From contig JAEXDA010000054.1 in assembly GCA_023401925.1 (NCBI GenBank), positions 28,007 through 92,006 on the forward strand: a DNA stretch of 64,000 nt, read 5' to 3'. The notes beneath the pieces were generated by a model. That model was not told where the DNA came from. It saw only the letters and a program-made list of their open reading frames with translations, and searched no databases. Every line of letters begins with the position of its first letter. The stretch's first letter is position 1. This DNA comes from Bacillota bacterium. GTDB taxonomy: Bacteria > Bacillota > UBA4882 > UBA8346. The translations under genes were made by a program, and so were the position numbers. Below are positions 43,448 through 52,303 of the stretch, piece after piece.

Positions 43448-44137
43448 ATGTTGGAAATACTAGGGCGAGTATCGGGTGAATCATCAAGAGAATATATTAA
43501 CCGTGTGCTGAGAACCAACATCGTGAATCTTTGTCTAGAACCGGGACAGATAATCACCGAAAATGAAATCGCGGAAAAACTTAGTGTGAGCAGGACACCG
43601 GTCCGGGAGGCTATTATTAAGCTGGTACAAGTGCAGTTGATAGAGGTTTTTCCTCAAAAAGGAACATGTGTCTCCTTGGTTGATCTGGAACTCGTTGAAG
43701 AGGCAAGGTTTTTAAGAAATACCTTGGAAAAAGCTGTGGTCAGGCTGGCCTGTCAGGGAATCAATGAAGAGTACATCAGTGAACTTGAAGCAAACTTGAA
43801 CTTGCACCAATTTTACGCCGATAAAAAAAACTATTTCAGATTTATGGAAATGGATAATGAATTTCATCACATTATTTTCAAAGCCTGCAAAAAAAATCGT
43901 ATTTATTCCTTGCTGGAAACGATGAACTCTCACCTGGATCGGATAAGAATGTTGCGTTTGGCCGCGAATATTGATGTGGAAGAGATAATTTTGCAGCATT
44001 GTAAAATCATATCCGTTCTTAAGGAAGGCAACGCCGATAAAGCGGAAGAAATTATGGCTGAGCATTTGAGCAGTCCCAGGATAGAGCAGGAAATATTAAG
44101 GCAACAATACCCAAAGTATTTCAAAGGTGAGTCTTGA
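43448..44137 (+). CDS. GntR-family regulator, FCD subfamily
   Basis: A 229-residue protein. The N-terminal winged helix contains LCLEPGQIITENEIAEKLSVSRTPVREAI. The C-terminal FCD ligand domain has EEARFLRNTLEKAVVRLA, a central MDNEFHHIIF and LQHCKIISVLKEGNADKAEEIMAEHL, with His/Asp residues that commonly bind a metal and carboxylate or sugar-acid ligands. GGAGG lies before ATG 43448. It is likely to control this operon through the repeats at 38102-38137, which is inferred from position and motif type. Confidence 0.88.
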   Translation: MLEILGRVSGESSREYINRVLRTNIVNLCLEPGQIITENEIAEKLSVSRTPVREAIIKLVQVQLIEVFPQKGTCVSLVDLELVEEARFLRNTLEKAVVRLACQGINEEYISELEANLNLHQFYADKKNYFRFMEMDNEFHHIIFKACKKNRIYSLLETMNSHLDRIRMLRLAANIDVEEIILQHCKIISVLKEGNADKAEEIMAEHLSSPRIEQEILRQQYPKYFKGES

Positions 44138-44202
44138 GCGGGTTGTCGGAATAAATGGATTCGCTTGATAAACCACAGAAAAACGACGAGGGAGTTGGAA
44201 TA

Positions 44203-44874
44203 TTGACGCTTCAGGAAATAAAAGCCATGAATCCGGATATCATAATCGACGATGTAAGAAACACCAAATTTGCCCAATATGGCCGGATATTAGAGGGATT
44301 TGACCTCATTGGCGTGTTGGAATATGCCCTAAAAATTGTTGAAATTCCCGAATGTGGCAATGTATATTCGGCATCGGTAAAAGAAATCGAAGATTTTCCG
44401 GTAATTAAAAACATTCAAGAAGAAATATACGGGCAAATGCCGATACAAGCTGGAACATGCGGGGGACAAAATACGTTGTGTTCCGGATTTGAGTACCATC
44501 AGGGGAGTGAAACTATTATTGCGGTAACCGACTGTCTGTTATTTCTGGGAAAGCTGCAGGATATGGATGGTTGTACCTATGATGCCGCTAAAGCCCAAGC
44601 ATTTTATCTGTCCAAAGGTACAGCCATCGAAATATATTCGACGACTTTACACTATTCTCCTTGCAAAGTCATGGAGGAAGGATTCGTTACCTTGGTCATT
44701 CTTCCCAAAGGAACGGGTTTACCCCTCGAAGGCTCAAAATCCCCGATAAGGAGGAATCGACTTTTGGTTCAGAAAAATAAATTTGTGATGGTACATTCCT
44801 CACAAACGGCCAAAATTGAAACGGGTGTTTTCCCGGGATTAAAAGGAGAACTCTTTGAAGTGAAATTTCAATAA
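44203..44874 (+). CDS. DUF4867 family protein
   Basis: A protein of about 223 residues, probably a cupin-like sugar-metabolism protein of the DUF4867 family. Stretches include DDVRNTKFAQYGRILEGFD, then QAGTCGGQNTLCSGFEYHQG, then LSKGTAIEIYSTTLHYSPCKV and FVTLVILPKGTG. The active residues are unknown. GGGAG at 44190-44194 favours TTG 44203; ATG 44155 has only a weak site. It is last in the operon, followed by a strong terminator. Co-occurrence with a split transketolase and sugar importer suggests a part in sugar isomerisation or epimerisation, which is inference only. Confidence 0.7.
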   Translation: MTLQEIKAMNPDIIIDDVRNTKFAQYGRILEGFDLIGVLEYALKIVEIPECGNVYSASVKEIEDFPVIKNIQEEIYGQMPIQAGTCGGQNTLCSGFEYHQGSETIIAVTDCLLFLGKLQDMDGCTYDAAKAQAFYLSKGTAIEIYSTTLHYSPCKVMEEGFVTLVILPKGTGLPLEGSKSPIRRNRLLVQKNKFVMVHSSQTAKIETGVFPGLKGELFEVKFQ

Positions 44875-44906
44875 ACAGCTCAGATATAGTAAGGAATGTT
44901 TGAGCT

Positions 44907-44949
44907 AAATCCCCATCCAAAACGTTAATACGTTATGATGGGGATTTTT
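44907..44949 (+). terminator. Intrinsic terminator of the carbohydrate operon
   Basis: AAATCCCCATC (44907-44917) pairs with GATGGGGATTT (44937-44947), followed by TTT. Confidence 0.85.
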
Positions 44950-45043
44950 AATTCTCGTTTTAATTTTCTACTAGCTCTTTCCGTGAAAAAGAGAGATAAT
45001 GGGTTTAATTGCAATTTAGGTACGGAGGACCGTTTCGTTCATC

Positions 45044-45976
45044 ATGAAAAATCAAAATTTACTTGGACATTTACTGGCTTTGATAACCGTTTTTATCTGG
45101 GGTATTACATTTATATCCACGAAGATTCTTTTAACGGAGTTGACACCGGTTGAAATATTATTTTACAGGTTTATCATTGCGTATATCGTTTTATTTCTGA
45201 TATATCCTAAAATCCAAAAGTGCATCAAGTTACGGGAGGAACTGCTTTTTTTCGGTTTGGGTGTAACCGGAGTCACCTTTTATTTTCTTTTTGAAAACAT
45301 CGCTTTACAATTTTCCCTGGCTTCCAATGTTAGTTTGTTAATCTCGGCTGCACCCATTCTGACGGCGATTGTAGCCCATTTTACGGTTGGCGATGAAAAA
45401 TTAAGCTCCCGGTTGATAGAAGGCTTTATTGTGGCGATGGCCGGGATCGCGCTAGTGGTTTTTAATGGGAAATTGGTACTACGACTGAATCCTTTAGGCG
45501 ATATGCTCGCTATTCTCGCGGCGTTGGTTTGGGCGATATATTCCGTTTTATTGAAGAGAATTGGACCCGACTGGCATCCGGTTTATGTGGTTCGCAAAAC
45601 TTTTTTTTATGGTTTATTAACCACTGTGCCGTGGCTTTTTTGGTTTAAGGACGATCTGAAGGCTAGTCATATGGGATTCCCGGTTGTCTTTAATATTTTG
45701 TTTTTAGGACTTATTGCCTCGGCATTGTGCTATGTTATGTGGAATCAGTCGGTAAAAAGAATCGGGGTTGTGAAATCCGGCAATTACATTTATCTAATAC
45801 CACTAGTTACCATGATTGCTTCAGTTTTGGTATTAAAAGAAAAAGTCAACGGATGGATGATTTTGGGAGGATTATTGATATTTTGCGGGGTTTACATTGC
45901 AGAACGGGGGATTGGTTTGGACCGCTATTTTAAGAAATCTTCCAAAACCGGGCAGGTTCCCCTTAGCGGCAAATGA
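45044..45976 (+). CDS. EamA/DMT-superfamily transporter
   Basis: A 310-residue protein with ten predicted helices in two EamA repeats. The first begins LALITVFIWGITFISTKILL and the second ILAALVWAIYSVLLKR; it also has LFENIALQFSLASNVSLLIS and ends VLKEKVNGWMILGGLLIF. These carriers export amino acids, purines or drugs, and the substrate is unknown here. ATG 45044 is used; GGAGG at 45024-45028 is farther upstream than ideal. It is monocistronic. Confidence 0.88.
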   Translation: MKNQNLLGHLLALITVFIWGITFISTKILLTELTPVEILFYRFIIAYIVLFLIYPKIQKCIKLREELLFFGLGVTGVTFYFLFENIALQFSLASNVSLLISAAPILTAIVAHFTVGDEKLSSRLIEGFIVAMAGIALVVFNGKLVLRLNPLGDMLAILAALVWAIYSVLLKRIGPDWHPVYVVRKTFFYGLLTTVPWLFWFKDDLKASHMGFPVVFNILFLGLIASALCYVMWNQSVKRIGVVKSGNYIYLIPLVTMIASVLVLKEKVNGWMILGGLLIFCGVYIAERGIGLDRYFKKSSKTGQVPLSGK

Positions 45977-46092
45977 AGAACCGCGTCTGAACATGATCTA
46001 AAATAGAATGAATGCCAGGTAAACAATTTTTTACAAGGCAAGGTTCCTCCGATAAGGTATTCTAGAAAAAAACTTTAAGGAGGAATTCTCTT

Positions 46093-46500
46093 ATGAAATT
46101 GGTGATGGTCATCAATCAGGAATTACCGTTGGGACTGATCGCAAATACCGCTGCCGTGCTGGGCTTAAGTGTAGGAGACAGGGTAACCGGGCTAACCGGG
46201 CCGGATATTACCGATGGAGCCGGACGAATCCACGCCGGGATAACGAAGGTTAATATTCCTGTATTAGGAGCAAGCTCTATGGTTTTAAAGGAACTTTATG
46301 AGCGTCTTTTGGAAGAAAGCGATAGCGATATTCAAATCATTGATTTTAATACAGTGGCTCAACGGTGCAAAAACTACGATGATTATACCCGGGAACTTGC
46401 CGTCTGCGGTCGGGAAATGTTTCAATATTTAGGTCTCTGTTTGTACGGACCGGAGCAAAAGATTAACAGACTGACAGGAAATCTGAAGTTATTGCGATGA
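46093..46500 (+). CDS. DUF2000 family protein
   Basis: A 135-residue cytosolic protein: KLVMVINQELPLGLIANTAA, then LGLSVGDRVTGLTGPDITDG and IPVLGASSMVLKELYERL. This matches DUF2000, whose structures have a peptidyl-tRNA hydrolase 2-like fold but which lacks a proven function. AAGGAGG precedes ATG 46093. It stands alone upstream of the T-box operon. Confidence 0.85.
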   Translation: MKLVMVINQELPLGLIANTAAVLGLSVGDRVTGLTGPDITDGAGRIHAGITKVNIPVLGASSMVLKELYERLLEESDSDIQIIDFNTVAQRCKNYDDYTRELAVCGREMFQYLGLCLYGPEQKINRLTGNLKLLR

Positions 46501-46533
46501 TTTTTCAATCTTACGATATTCTTCGCTCTACCA

Positions 46534-46562
46534 TTGACAGGAAGAGAACCATTTGTTATATT
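46534..46562 (+). promoter_or_regulatory. Sigma-A-type promoter of the glycine T-box operon
   Basis: TTGACA (46534-46539), a 17-nt spacer and TATATT (46557-46562); the transcript would begin near 46569, just before the T-box stem I. Confidence 0.8.
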
Positions 46563-46568
46563 CGTAGT

Positions 46569-46798
46569 GAACGAAATAATCGGCGATGAAAAAGAGAGCC
46601 TTTGGTGGACCGTTTAGAGAGTCGGGGGGTGGTGAAACCCGACCGGTTGAAATGATGGGCTGGCACTTTGGAGTTGATAAAGTTTGAAGAGGATTCATTC
46701 TCTCGCTAAAGCGGAAGCTTCGCCAAGGCGAGCGGTGAATTAAACAGGGTGGAACCGCGGGAACTCTCGCCCCTGAAGGGAAGAGGGTTCCTTTTTTT
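46569..46798 (+). promoter_or_regulatory. T-box leader (glycine specifier)
   Basis: Stem I contains GATGAAAAAGAGAG (46585-46598), the distal AGAGAGTCGGGGGGTGGTG region (46616-46634), and GGC (46662-46664) followed by ACTTTGGAG, the usual context of a specifier codon. GGC is a glycine codon. The T-box proper AGGGTGGAACCGCGG is at 46746-46760. A terminator follows (GGGAACTCTCGCCC with GGGAAGAGGGTTCC, then a T-run to about 46798). Uncharged tRNA-Gly would favour antitermination and expression of the downstream genes. Confidence 0.9.
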
Positions 46799-46820
46799 AT
46801 TTGGAGGGAGGTATTTTAGG

Positions 46821-47474
46821 GTGAAATTAATGGAATTTCAGAATTTCCGCAGAAAAATGGTCCAGCTTTTGAAAAGGGATTGGCGTTTTTTCCTTTGGAC
46901 ATCATGGCTTTTAATCTTGGGAGTGGGAATTGGGGTAAGTCTCTCTCAAAATAACCCGATGATTGTCATGATCACCAAAGCATCCCTTCAAAAACTTGCC
47001 CAGCTCAAAGAGTGGTTTGTTCAGGCGCCGCTCATCGGAAAGATCGGCCTGTTATGGTGCAACAATCTTCTTGCATCATTATTCTCGGTGGTTCTTGGGA
47101 TCTTTACTTTTCCTCCGGTCGTGAGTTTGATTGAGAATGGAGTTCTTTTAGGCTTTTTGCAAAAGACGTTAGGGTTACGGCATGGATTATCGCCTGTTTG
47201 GTATTATTTATCCCTGGCGCCGCACGGCATTTTTGAGCTGCCGGCTTTCATTATCGCTTCCGGTTTAGGGATTCGTTTTGGTTTGATTCCCTGGCGGCTA
47301 ATGTACCATGAATTAGCCAAACATGATTCACCGCCGTTGTTTCGGGAATTTTTTCAAGACTTGCCTTATTATGCGATTTTAATAGTATTGATGTTACTGG
47401 TGGCGGCTGTTCTGGAAGTAACCGTGAGTCCGCTGGTTATGAAAATCGTGGGATTAAAAACATTGGGTATCTGA
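46821..47474 (+). CDS. SpoIIM-like (DUF95) membrane protein
   Basis: A 217-residue polytopic membrane protein. Family features are LLASLFSVVLGIFTFPPVVSLIENGVLLGF followed by SLAPHGIFELPAFIIASGLGIRFG, which match the stage II sporulation protein M/DUF95 family. In Bacillus, SpoIIM joins SpoIID and SpoIIP in remodelling septal peptidoglycan during engulfment; this short form may instead be a general DUF95 protein. GGAGG at 46807-46811 fits GTG 46821 (ATG 46830 also possible). It is the first gene behind the glycine T-box and is followed 35 nt later by glyS. Confidence 0.78.
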   Translation: MKLMEFQNFRRKMVQLLKRDWRFFLWTSWLLILGVGIGVSLSQNNPMIVMITKASLQKLAQLKEWFVQAPLIGKIGLLWCNNLLASLFSVVLGIFTFPPVVSLIENGVLLGFLQKTLGLRHGLSPVWYYLSLAPHGIFELPAFIIASGLGIRFGLIPWRLMYHELAKHDSPPLFREFFQDLPYYAILIVLMLLVAAVLEVTVSPLVMKIVGLKTLGI

Positions 47475-47509
47475 AAACAAAATTAAATATGGAAACGGGG
47501 GATTTTTAA

Positions 47510-48823
47510 ATGGCTGAAGTGCAAGCTACGACAACAATGGATAAAATCGTCTCATTAGCCAAACGGCGGGGATTTATTTTTCAATCCAGTGAGATTTATG
47601 GAGGATTAAACAGTTGCTGGGATTACGGCCCACTGGGAGTGGAACTGAAAAACAATGTAAAACAGGCTTGGCGCCGTAAAGTGATTCAGGAACGGGATGA
47701 TATGGTAGGACTGGATGCCGCTATTTTGATGCATCCTAGAGTTTGGGAAGCCAGCGGCCATGTGGCCGGCTTTTCCGACCCGATGGTTGACTGTAAGTCT
47801 TGTAAACAACGCTTCCGGGCCGATCATTTGGAAGGGGATAAATGCCCGGCTTGTGGCGGGGAGTTGACCGAGGCCCGTCAATTCAATCTGATGTTTAAAA
47901 CTCACATGGGTCCGGTGGAAGACAGTGCTGCAGCGGTGTATCTGCGCCCTGAAACGGCCCAGGGTATTTTTGTCAATTTTAATAACGTTTTAACGACGAC
48001 CCGTATGAAGTTGCCATTCGGCATCGCTCAGGTTGGAAAATCATTCCGGAACGAGATTACACCGGGTAATTTCACATTCAGGACCCGGGAATTTGAGCAA
48101 ATGGAGATCGAATATTTCGTCAAACCCGGTACCGATGAACAGATCCACCAGGAATGGATTAAGCAGCGTTTTCAGTGGTACCTGGATCTGGGGTTGACCA
48201 AAGAACGGTTACGCCTTCGGGAGCACGAAAAAGATGAATTGGCCCATTATGCCAAGGGTTGTTATGATATTGAGTATTTCTTCCCGATGGGTTGGTCGGA
48301 GCTTGAGGGCATTGCCAACCGCACTGATTTTGACTTAACCCAGCATTCCAAATACAGTGGGCAGCGGATGGATTATTTTGATCAAGAAGCGAACGAACAT
48401 TATATCCCTTATGTTATCGAACCTTCAGCCGGGGCCGATAGGGGTACGCTTGCTTTTCTATTGGATGCTTATCATGAAGAACCGGATAAGGATGAAACCC
48501 GGGTGGTATTGAAGTTTCACCGGGCATTGGCCCCCTATAAAGTGGCTGTTTTACCGTTGTCAAAGAAAGAGCCGTTACTTGAAATAGCCGGTGGAATCGA
48601 AAAAGAATTGCGTAAATACTGGATGGTTGACTATGATGATTCGAAAGCCATCGGACGTCGTTATCGCCGACAGGATGAAATTGGGACCCCTTATTGCGTC
48701 ACTGTTGATTTTCAAACCGTTGAAGATAAGGCGGTCACTGTAAGAGATCGGGATACCATGGAACAGGAGCGGATTCCCATTGCCGAGTTGACCAAGTATT
48801 TAACGGAAAAGCTGGCCTGGTAA
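47510..48823 (+). CDS. glyS: Glycyl-tRNA synthetase (single-chain, class II dimeric type)
   Basis: A 437-residue enzyme that charges tRNA-Gly, of the eukaryote/archaea-like alpha2 type rather than the GlyQ/GlyS heterotetramer. Motifs are IYGGLNSCWDYGPLG at the N-terminus, a zinc-like insert CKSCKQRFRADH and KCPACGGEL, RPETAQGIFVNF and motif 2 FRNEITPGNF with RTREFEQME, and motif 3 GADRGTLAFLLDAY. A C-terminal anticodon-binding domain begins LAPYKVAVLPLS. GGGGGA lies before ATG 47510. The T-box upstream senses its tRNA. Confidence 0.96.
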   Translation: MAEVQATTTMDKIVSLAKRRGFIFQSSEIYGGLNSCWDYGPLGVELKNNVKQAWRRKVIQERDDMVGLDAAILMHPRVWEASGHVAGFSDPMVDCKSCKQRFRADHLEGDKCPACGGELTEARQFNLMFKTHMGPVEDSAAAVYLRPETAQGIFVNFNNVLTTTRMKLPFGIAQVGKSFRNEITPGNFTFRTREFEQMEIEYFVKPGTDEQIHQEWIKQRFQWYLDLGLTKERLRLREHEKDELAHYAKGCYDIEYFFPMGWSELEGIANRTDFDLTQHSKYSGQRMDYFDQEANEHYIPYVIEPSAGADRGTLAFLLDAYHEEPDKDETRVVLKFHRALAPYKVAVLPLSKKEPLLEIAGGIEKELRKYWMVDYDDSKAIGRRYRRQDEIGTPYCVTVDFQTVEDKAVTVRDRDTMEQERIPIAELTKYLTEKLAW

Positions 48824-48854
48824 TAAGATTTTAATTGCAACCCGTGATGAATGA

Positions 48855-48890
48855 AAAGTCGGAGAAACTATTCCGGCTTTTTATGTTTTT
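48855..48890 (+). terminator. Intrinsic terminator after glyS
   Basis: AAAGTCGGA (48855-48863) pairs with TTCCGGCTTT (48871-48880), with one mismatch, and a T-rich tail follows. The AT-rich region 48891-49154 beyond it shows no gene and no clear promoter. Confidence 0.7.
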
Positions 48891-49154
48891 TTATTCTTAG
48901 AGACACCATTGCCAAAAAATTATTGATTGCGGGCAGAAGTTTTTGTACATTCTTATAATAAATTACCAGGATTAGAAGGTTTTTTTAAAATGATAAGGAA
49001 TTTTATTAACAAAGTTGATAATTTGGGGTTGCTGTAAAAAATCATGGGAATAAAAATCATTAATTGAAAGTAGTCTTAATTTTTTAGAATGATAAAATAA
49101 AAAATTGATATTAATTTGTTAATTTTACATAAACCAGCAAATAGGGTGTGTGGG

Positions 49155-50408
49155 ATGACAGATCTTCAGAAACTGAAAGAGAACGGTAGTGCCAGAGTTA
49201 TCAAGGCCAATGATTACGTATTTCGGCAAGATGAAACCGGTAATGAAATGTTTATCATTTTATCCGGAAGAGTTGTAGTGACTCTTAAAACTCGTAATGG
49301 TTCCTCTTTGACGATTTCACGCTTGGGAATTGGTGACTTTTTAGGCGAGGTGTCATTAGTCGACGGCTTGCCGCGAAATACTTCAGCGATGGCTGAAACC
49401 GATACTACGGTACTGGGGATCACCAAAGACAATTTTCAAAATGCCATTTGCGATCCAACGTCGATTCCCTACCGGATTATTATCGGAATGGTTCATCAAA
49501 TGAATCAATTACACAGTGAAATTGCTAAGTTGAGCGGTAATCAACAATTAGCGGATTCAAACAATGGGATGGACAAGGATCTTCAGGGGGAACCGGAAAC
49601 TATCGAGCAACCCGGAAATGACAATTCTGTTCCAACGGTTCAGGACATAGGTACCAACCATGTGATTAGTGGATATGGCAATTTCTATCCCGATGGGCAT
49701 AAGAAATATGGTCAGATTGCGCCCGGTAGTTTTAATGACTACTTGATCTCCAGTCAATCAACTTGTCCTGTTTGCGGTAATATTTTTGAAGCCAAGAAAT
49801 TGTATCAGTCGAAAATGAAGTTTAAAGCGATGGATCATGATTTCAGAAAACATTATGTGGACTTTGAACCGGTATGGTATTCGATTTGGGTTTGTCCGAA
49901 ATGTTACTATGCTAACTTTTACACAGACTACAATGATATCCCGCCCTTTAAAAAGCAGTTGGTACTGGCTAAACTGGAAGAATTAAAGAAACAGTTCTCT
50001 TTTCAATTTAGTGAACCCCGAACCATTGATCAAGTGTTTGATGCTTTTTATTTGACATTGGTTTGTGCGGAGTTGGTCCATGCAAGTTCTTTGAAATTCG
50101 GGAAAATTTGGCTGCAACTATCCTGGCTGTATCACGATGTTGAAGATCAGGAAATGTTTAGTATGGCTACAGGCCAAGCGCTAAAGGGTTATTATGACGT
50201 AATTTATAAAACCGGTGAGAATTTATCGACCGTCCAGGCTCAACAATGTTTTTTATTGCTGGGTGAACTTTATTTGCAGAAAGGAAATGAAAAGGAAGCT
50301 TTGCATAACTTTTATACGGCCATTAAAAAAGATGGCGGCAAAGATGCCTTTAATCAACAGGCTGAAGATCGAATTCATGACATTCGTAGAGAAAAAATGA
50401 ATTTGTAG
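49155..50408 (+). CDS. Cyclic nucleotide-binding domain fused to DUF2225
   Basis: A protein of about 417 residues. The N-terminal cNMP-binding beta roll contains RVIKANDYVFRQDETGNEMF, then the phosphate cassette FLGEVSLVDGLPRNTSA with its Glu and Arg. A linker of low complexity (about 135-180) follows. The C-terminal DUF2225 has CPVCGNIFEAKKL, DFRKHYVDFEP, IWVCPKCYYANF and TPR-like helices including LLLGELYLQKGNEKEALHNF. No helix-turn-helix is present, so it is not a CRP-type activator. ATG 49155 is preferred over TTG 49116. The function is unknown. Confidence 0.82.
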   Translation: MTDLQKLKENGSARVIKANDYVFRQDETGNEMFIILSGRVVVTLKTRNGSSLTISRLGIGDFLGEVSLVDGLPRNTSAMAETDTTVLGITKDNFQNAICDPTSIPYRIIIGMVHQMNQLHSEIAKLSGNQQLADSNNGMDKDLQGEPETIEQPGNDNSVPTVQDIGTNHVISGYGNFYPDGHKKYGQIAPGSFNDYLISSQSTCPVCGNIFEAKKLYQSKMKFKAMDHDFRKHYVDFEPVWYSIWVCPKCYYANFYTDYNDIPPFKKQLVLAKLEELKKQFSFQFSEPRTIDQVFDAFYLTLVCAELVHASSLKFGKIWLQLSWLYHDVEDQEMFSMATGQALKGYYDVIYKTGENLSTVQAQQCFLLLGELYLQKGNEKEALHNFYTAIKKDGGKDAFNQQAEDRIHDIRREKMNL

Positions 50409-50449
50409 GGCTTTCATGGATTTAGTATTTTTGCGACAATCCTTGCCTT

Positions 50450-52270
50450 TTAGCATGCTTGGTATTGTTGTTCACAGAGGCGCGCATAAATACCTCCGCA
50501 TTTGATTAACTCGGCATGGGACCCGCTTTCGGCGATTTTACCGTCTTGAATCACGATAATCCGATTGGCGTTTTGGATCGTAGATAGACGATGGGCAATG
50601 ATAAAGGAAGTCCGTCCTTTGAGCAATACCATCAAAGCATTTTGTAACTCTTTTTCAGTCTGCGTGTCAATGTTGGAAGTTGCTTCATCCAAGATCAGTA
50701 TGCGGGGATCCCGTATTAAGGCCCTTGCAAAGGCGACCAATTGACGTTGACCGATTGAAAGACTGCTGCCCCGTTCGTGAACCTCGCTGTCATACCCATC
50801 CGGTAAAGAAGTAATGTATTCATGAATACCGACTGCTTTCGCAGCCGCTACGATTTCCTCCCTAGTGGCGTCGGGCTTGCCGTAACGGATGTTTTCGGCG
50901 ATGGTTCCTGAAAAAATGAAGGTATCCTGCAATACCATGGCGATTTGTTTTCGGTAATCTTGTTGGGCAATATTCCGTAAATCCAAGCCATCGATTTGGA
51001 CTGAGCCTGCAACCGGATCGTAAAAGCGGCTCAGCAAATTGATAACCGTTGTTTTACCGGCTCCGGTTGGTCCCACCACCGCAATCATTTCACCGGGTTT
51101 GACTTCAATATTGAAATCTTTCAAGATCGATTTTTCCGGCCCATAACCAAAGTCGACATGACTGAAAGTTACGGTACCATTGATTTTTTTCATCGCAGTG
51201 GGATTTTCTGGATCGGATACTTCAGGTTGGTAGTCCATGAGTTCAAAAATCCGTTCACAGGAGGCCATTGCATTACTGATAACATTGAAGAGATTGCTTA
51301 AATTTTGGATGGGTTGAAAAAAACGGTTGATATAATTGGAGAATGAAGCGATAGTGCCTAAGGTTATCCAACTATGAAGGTAGAAAACACCACCAACCGC
51401 AACTACTGCTGTTGTACCGATGATATTTACAAAACCGATGGCCGGCCAGAAAAAGGCGTTAAGAGGGATGAAACGCAGTCCGGCCTCAAAATTTTCCTGG
51501 TTGATATTGGAAAAAAAGTTCATGTTGACTTTTTCGCGGGAAAAGGCTTGTGTAACGCGGATGCCCATTAAGGATTCGTTTAAGTTGGAATTGACTGCCG
51601 AGAGTGTGCGGCGCATTTTTCTTGATACTTCCAGCATCCTGTTGCGCACAAACACAGCCAACCAGATGGTAAGAGGTGTGACAAAAAGGATAATCAACGA
51701 CATGCGTATGTCGATCCAAATCATCATTCCAAGCAGTCCTACCAGGGTGAGGGTATCGGCGAAGGCCGTACTGACCCCGGAAGTCAACAATTCCTCCAAA
51801 GAGTTTACATCATTGGTAACCCGGAGCATGATTCGTCCAGTTTTCTGGCGGTCAAAGAAACTGGCGGAAAGAAATTGGATATGCTCGAACAAATCCCGCC
51901 GGATGTCAAATATAGCATGCTGACCGATGAAATTCATTAAATTATTTTGAACCATTAACCCCGCATATTGGATGACAGCGACTCCAATATATACCAGTGC
52001 AACTTTGGCGAGACCGACTGGATCGTGTTTCGAAATATAACGATCAATGCCGATTCCAAGCAGGTATGGAAGTAAAAGTGCAGCCACAATGGCAACCGCT
52101 GCGGTAGAGACCATGGCAAAGATTCTCCAGCGGTAAGGTTTAAGATAAAAGACTGTTCTTTGAAGCAACTTGCTGTCGAAGGGCCTTTTGTCATCATATC
52201 TCTCATCTTCAGAGAGCACGATCAAACCTTTTTTTGCTTTTTCCACAGGATTCACGAGGTGGGGTTGCAT
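50450..52270 (-). CDS. ABC exporter half-transporter (heterodimer subunit with intact Walker B)
   Basis: A protein of about 606 residues: six-helix membrane domain then ATPase. Walker A is GPTGAGKTTVINL, the Q-loop lies in VLQDTFIFSGTI, the signature is SSLSIGQRQL (LSIGQ rather than LSGGQ), Walker B is ILILDEATSN with the catalytic Glu, and the switch His is in IIAHRLSTI. Paired with the adjacent upstream gene, which has the complementary defects, this makes a type IV heterodimeric exporter of the BmrCD/LmrCD or YheIH kind. GAGGGA upstream supports ATG 52270 over ATG 52303. Confidence 0.9.
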   Translation of the reverse strand: MQPHLVNPVEKAKKGLIVLSEDERYDDKRPFDSKLLQRTVFYLKPYRWRIFAMVSTAAVAIVAALLLPYLLGIGIDRYISKHDPVGLAKVALVYIGVAVIQYAGLMVQNNLMNFIGQHAIFDIRRDLFEHIQFLSASFFDRQKTGRIMLRVTNDVNSLEELLTSGVSTAFADTLTLVGLLGMMIWIDIRMSLIILFVTPLTIWLAVFVRNRMLEVSRKMRRTLSAVNSNLNESLMGIRVTQAFSREKVNMNFFSNINQENFEAGLRFIPLNAFFWPAIGFVNIIGTTAVVAVGGVFYLHSWITLGTIASFSNYINRFFQPIQNLSNLFNVISNAMASCERIFELMDYQPEVSDPENPTAMKKINGTVTFSHVDFGYGPEKSILKDFNIEVKPGEMIAVVGPTGAGKTTVINLLSRFYDPVAGSVQIDGLDLRNIAQQDYRKQIAMVLQDTFIFSGTIAENIRYGKPDATREEIVAAAKAVGIHEYITSLPDGYDSEVHERGSSLSIGQRQLVAFARALIRDPRILILDEATSNIDTQTEKELQNALMVLLKGRTSFIIAHRLSTIQNANRIIVIQDGKIAESGSHAELIKCGGIYARLCEQQYQAC

Positions 52271-52303
52271 ATTTATTATCCCTCTTTCAATAAAATTACC
52301 CAT

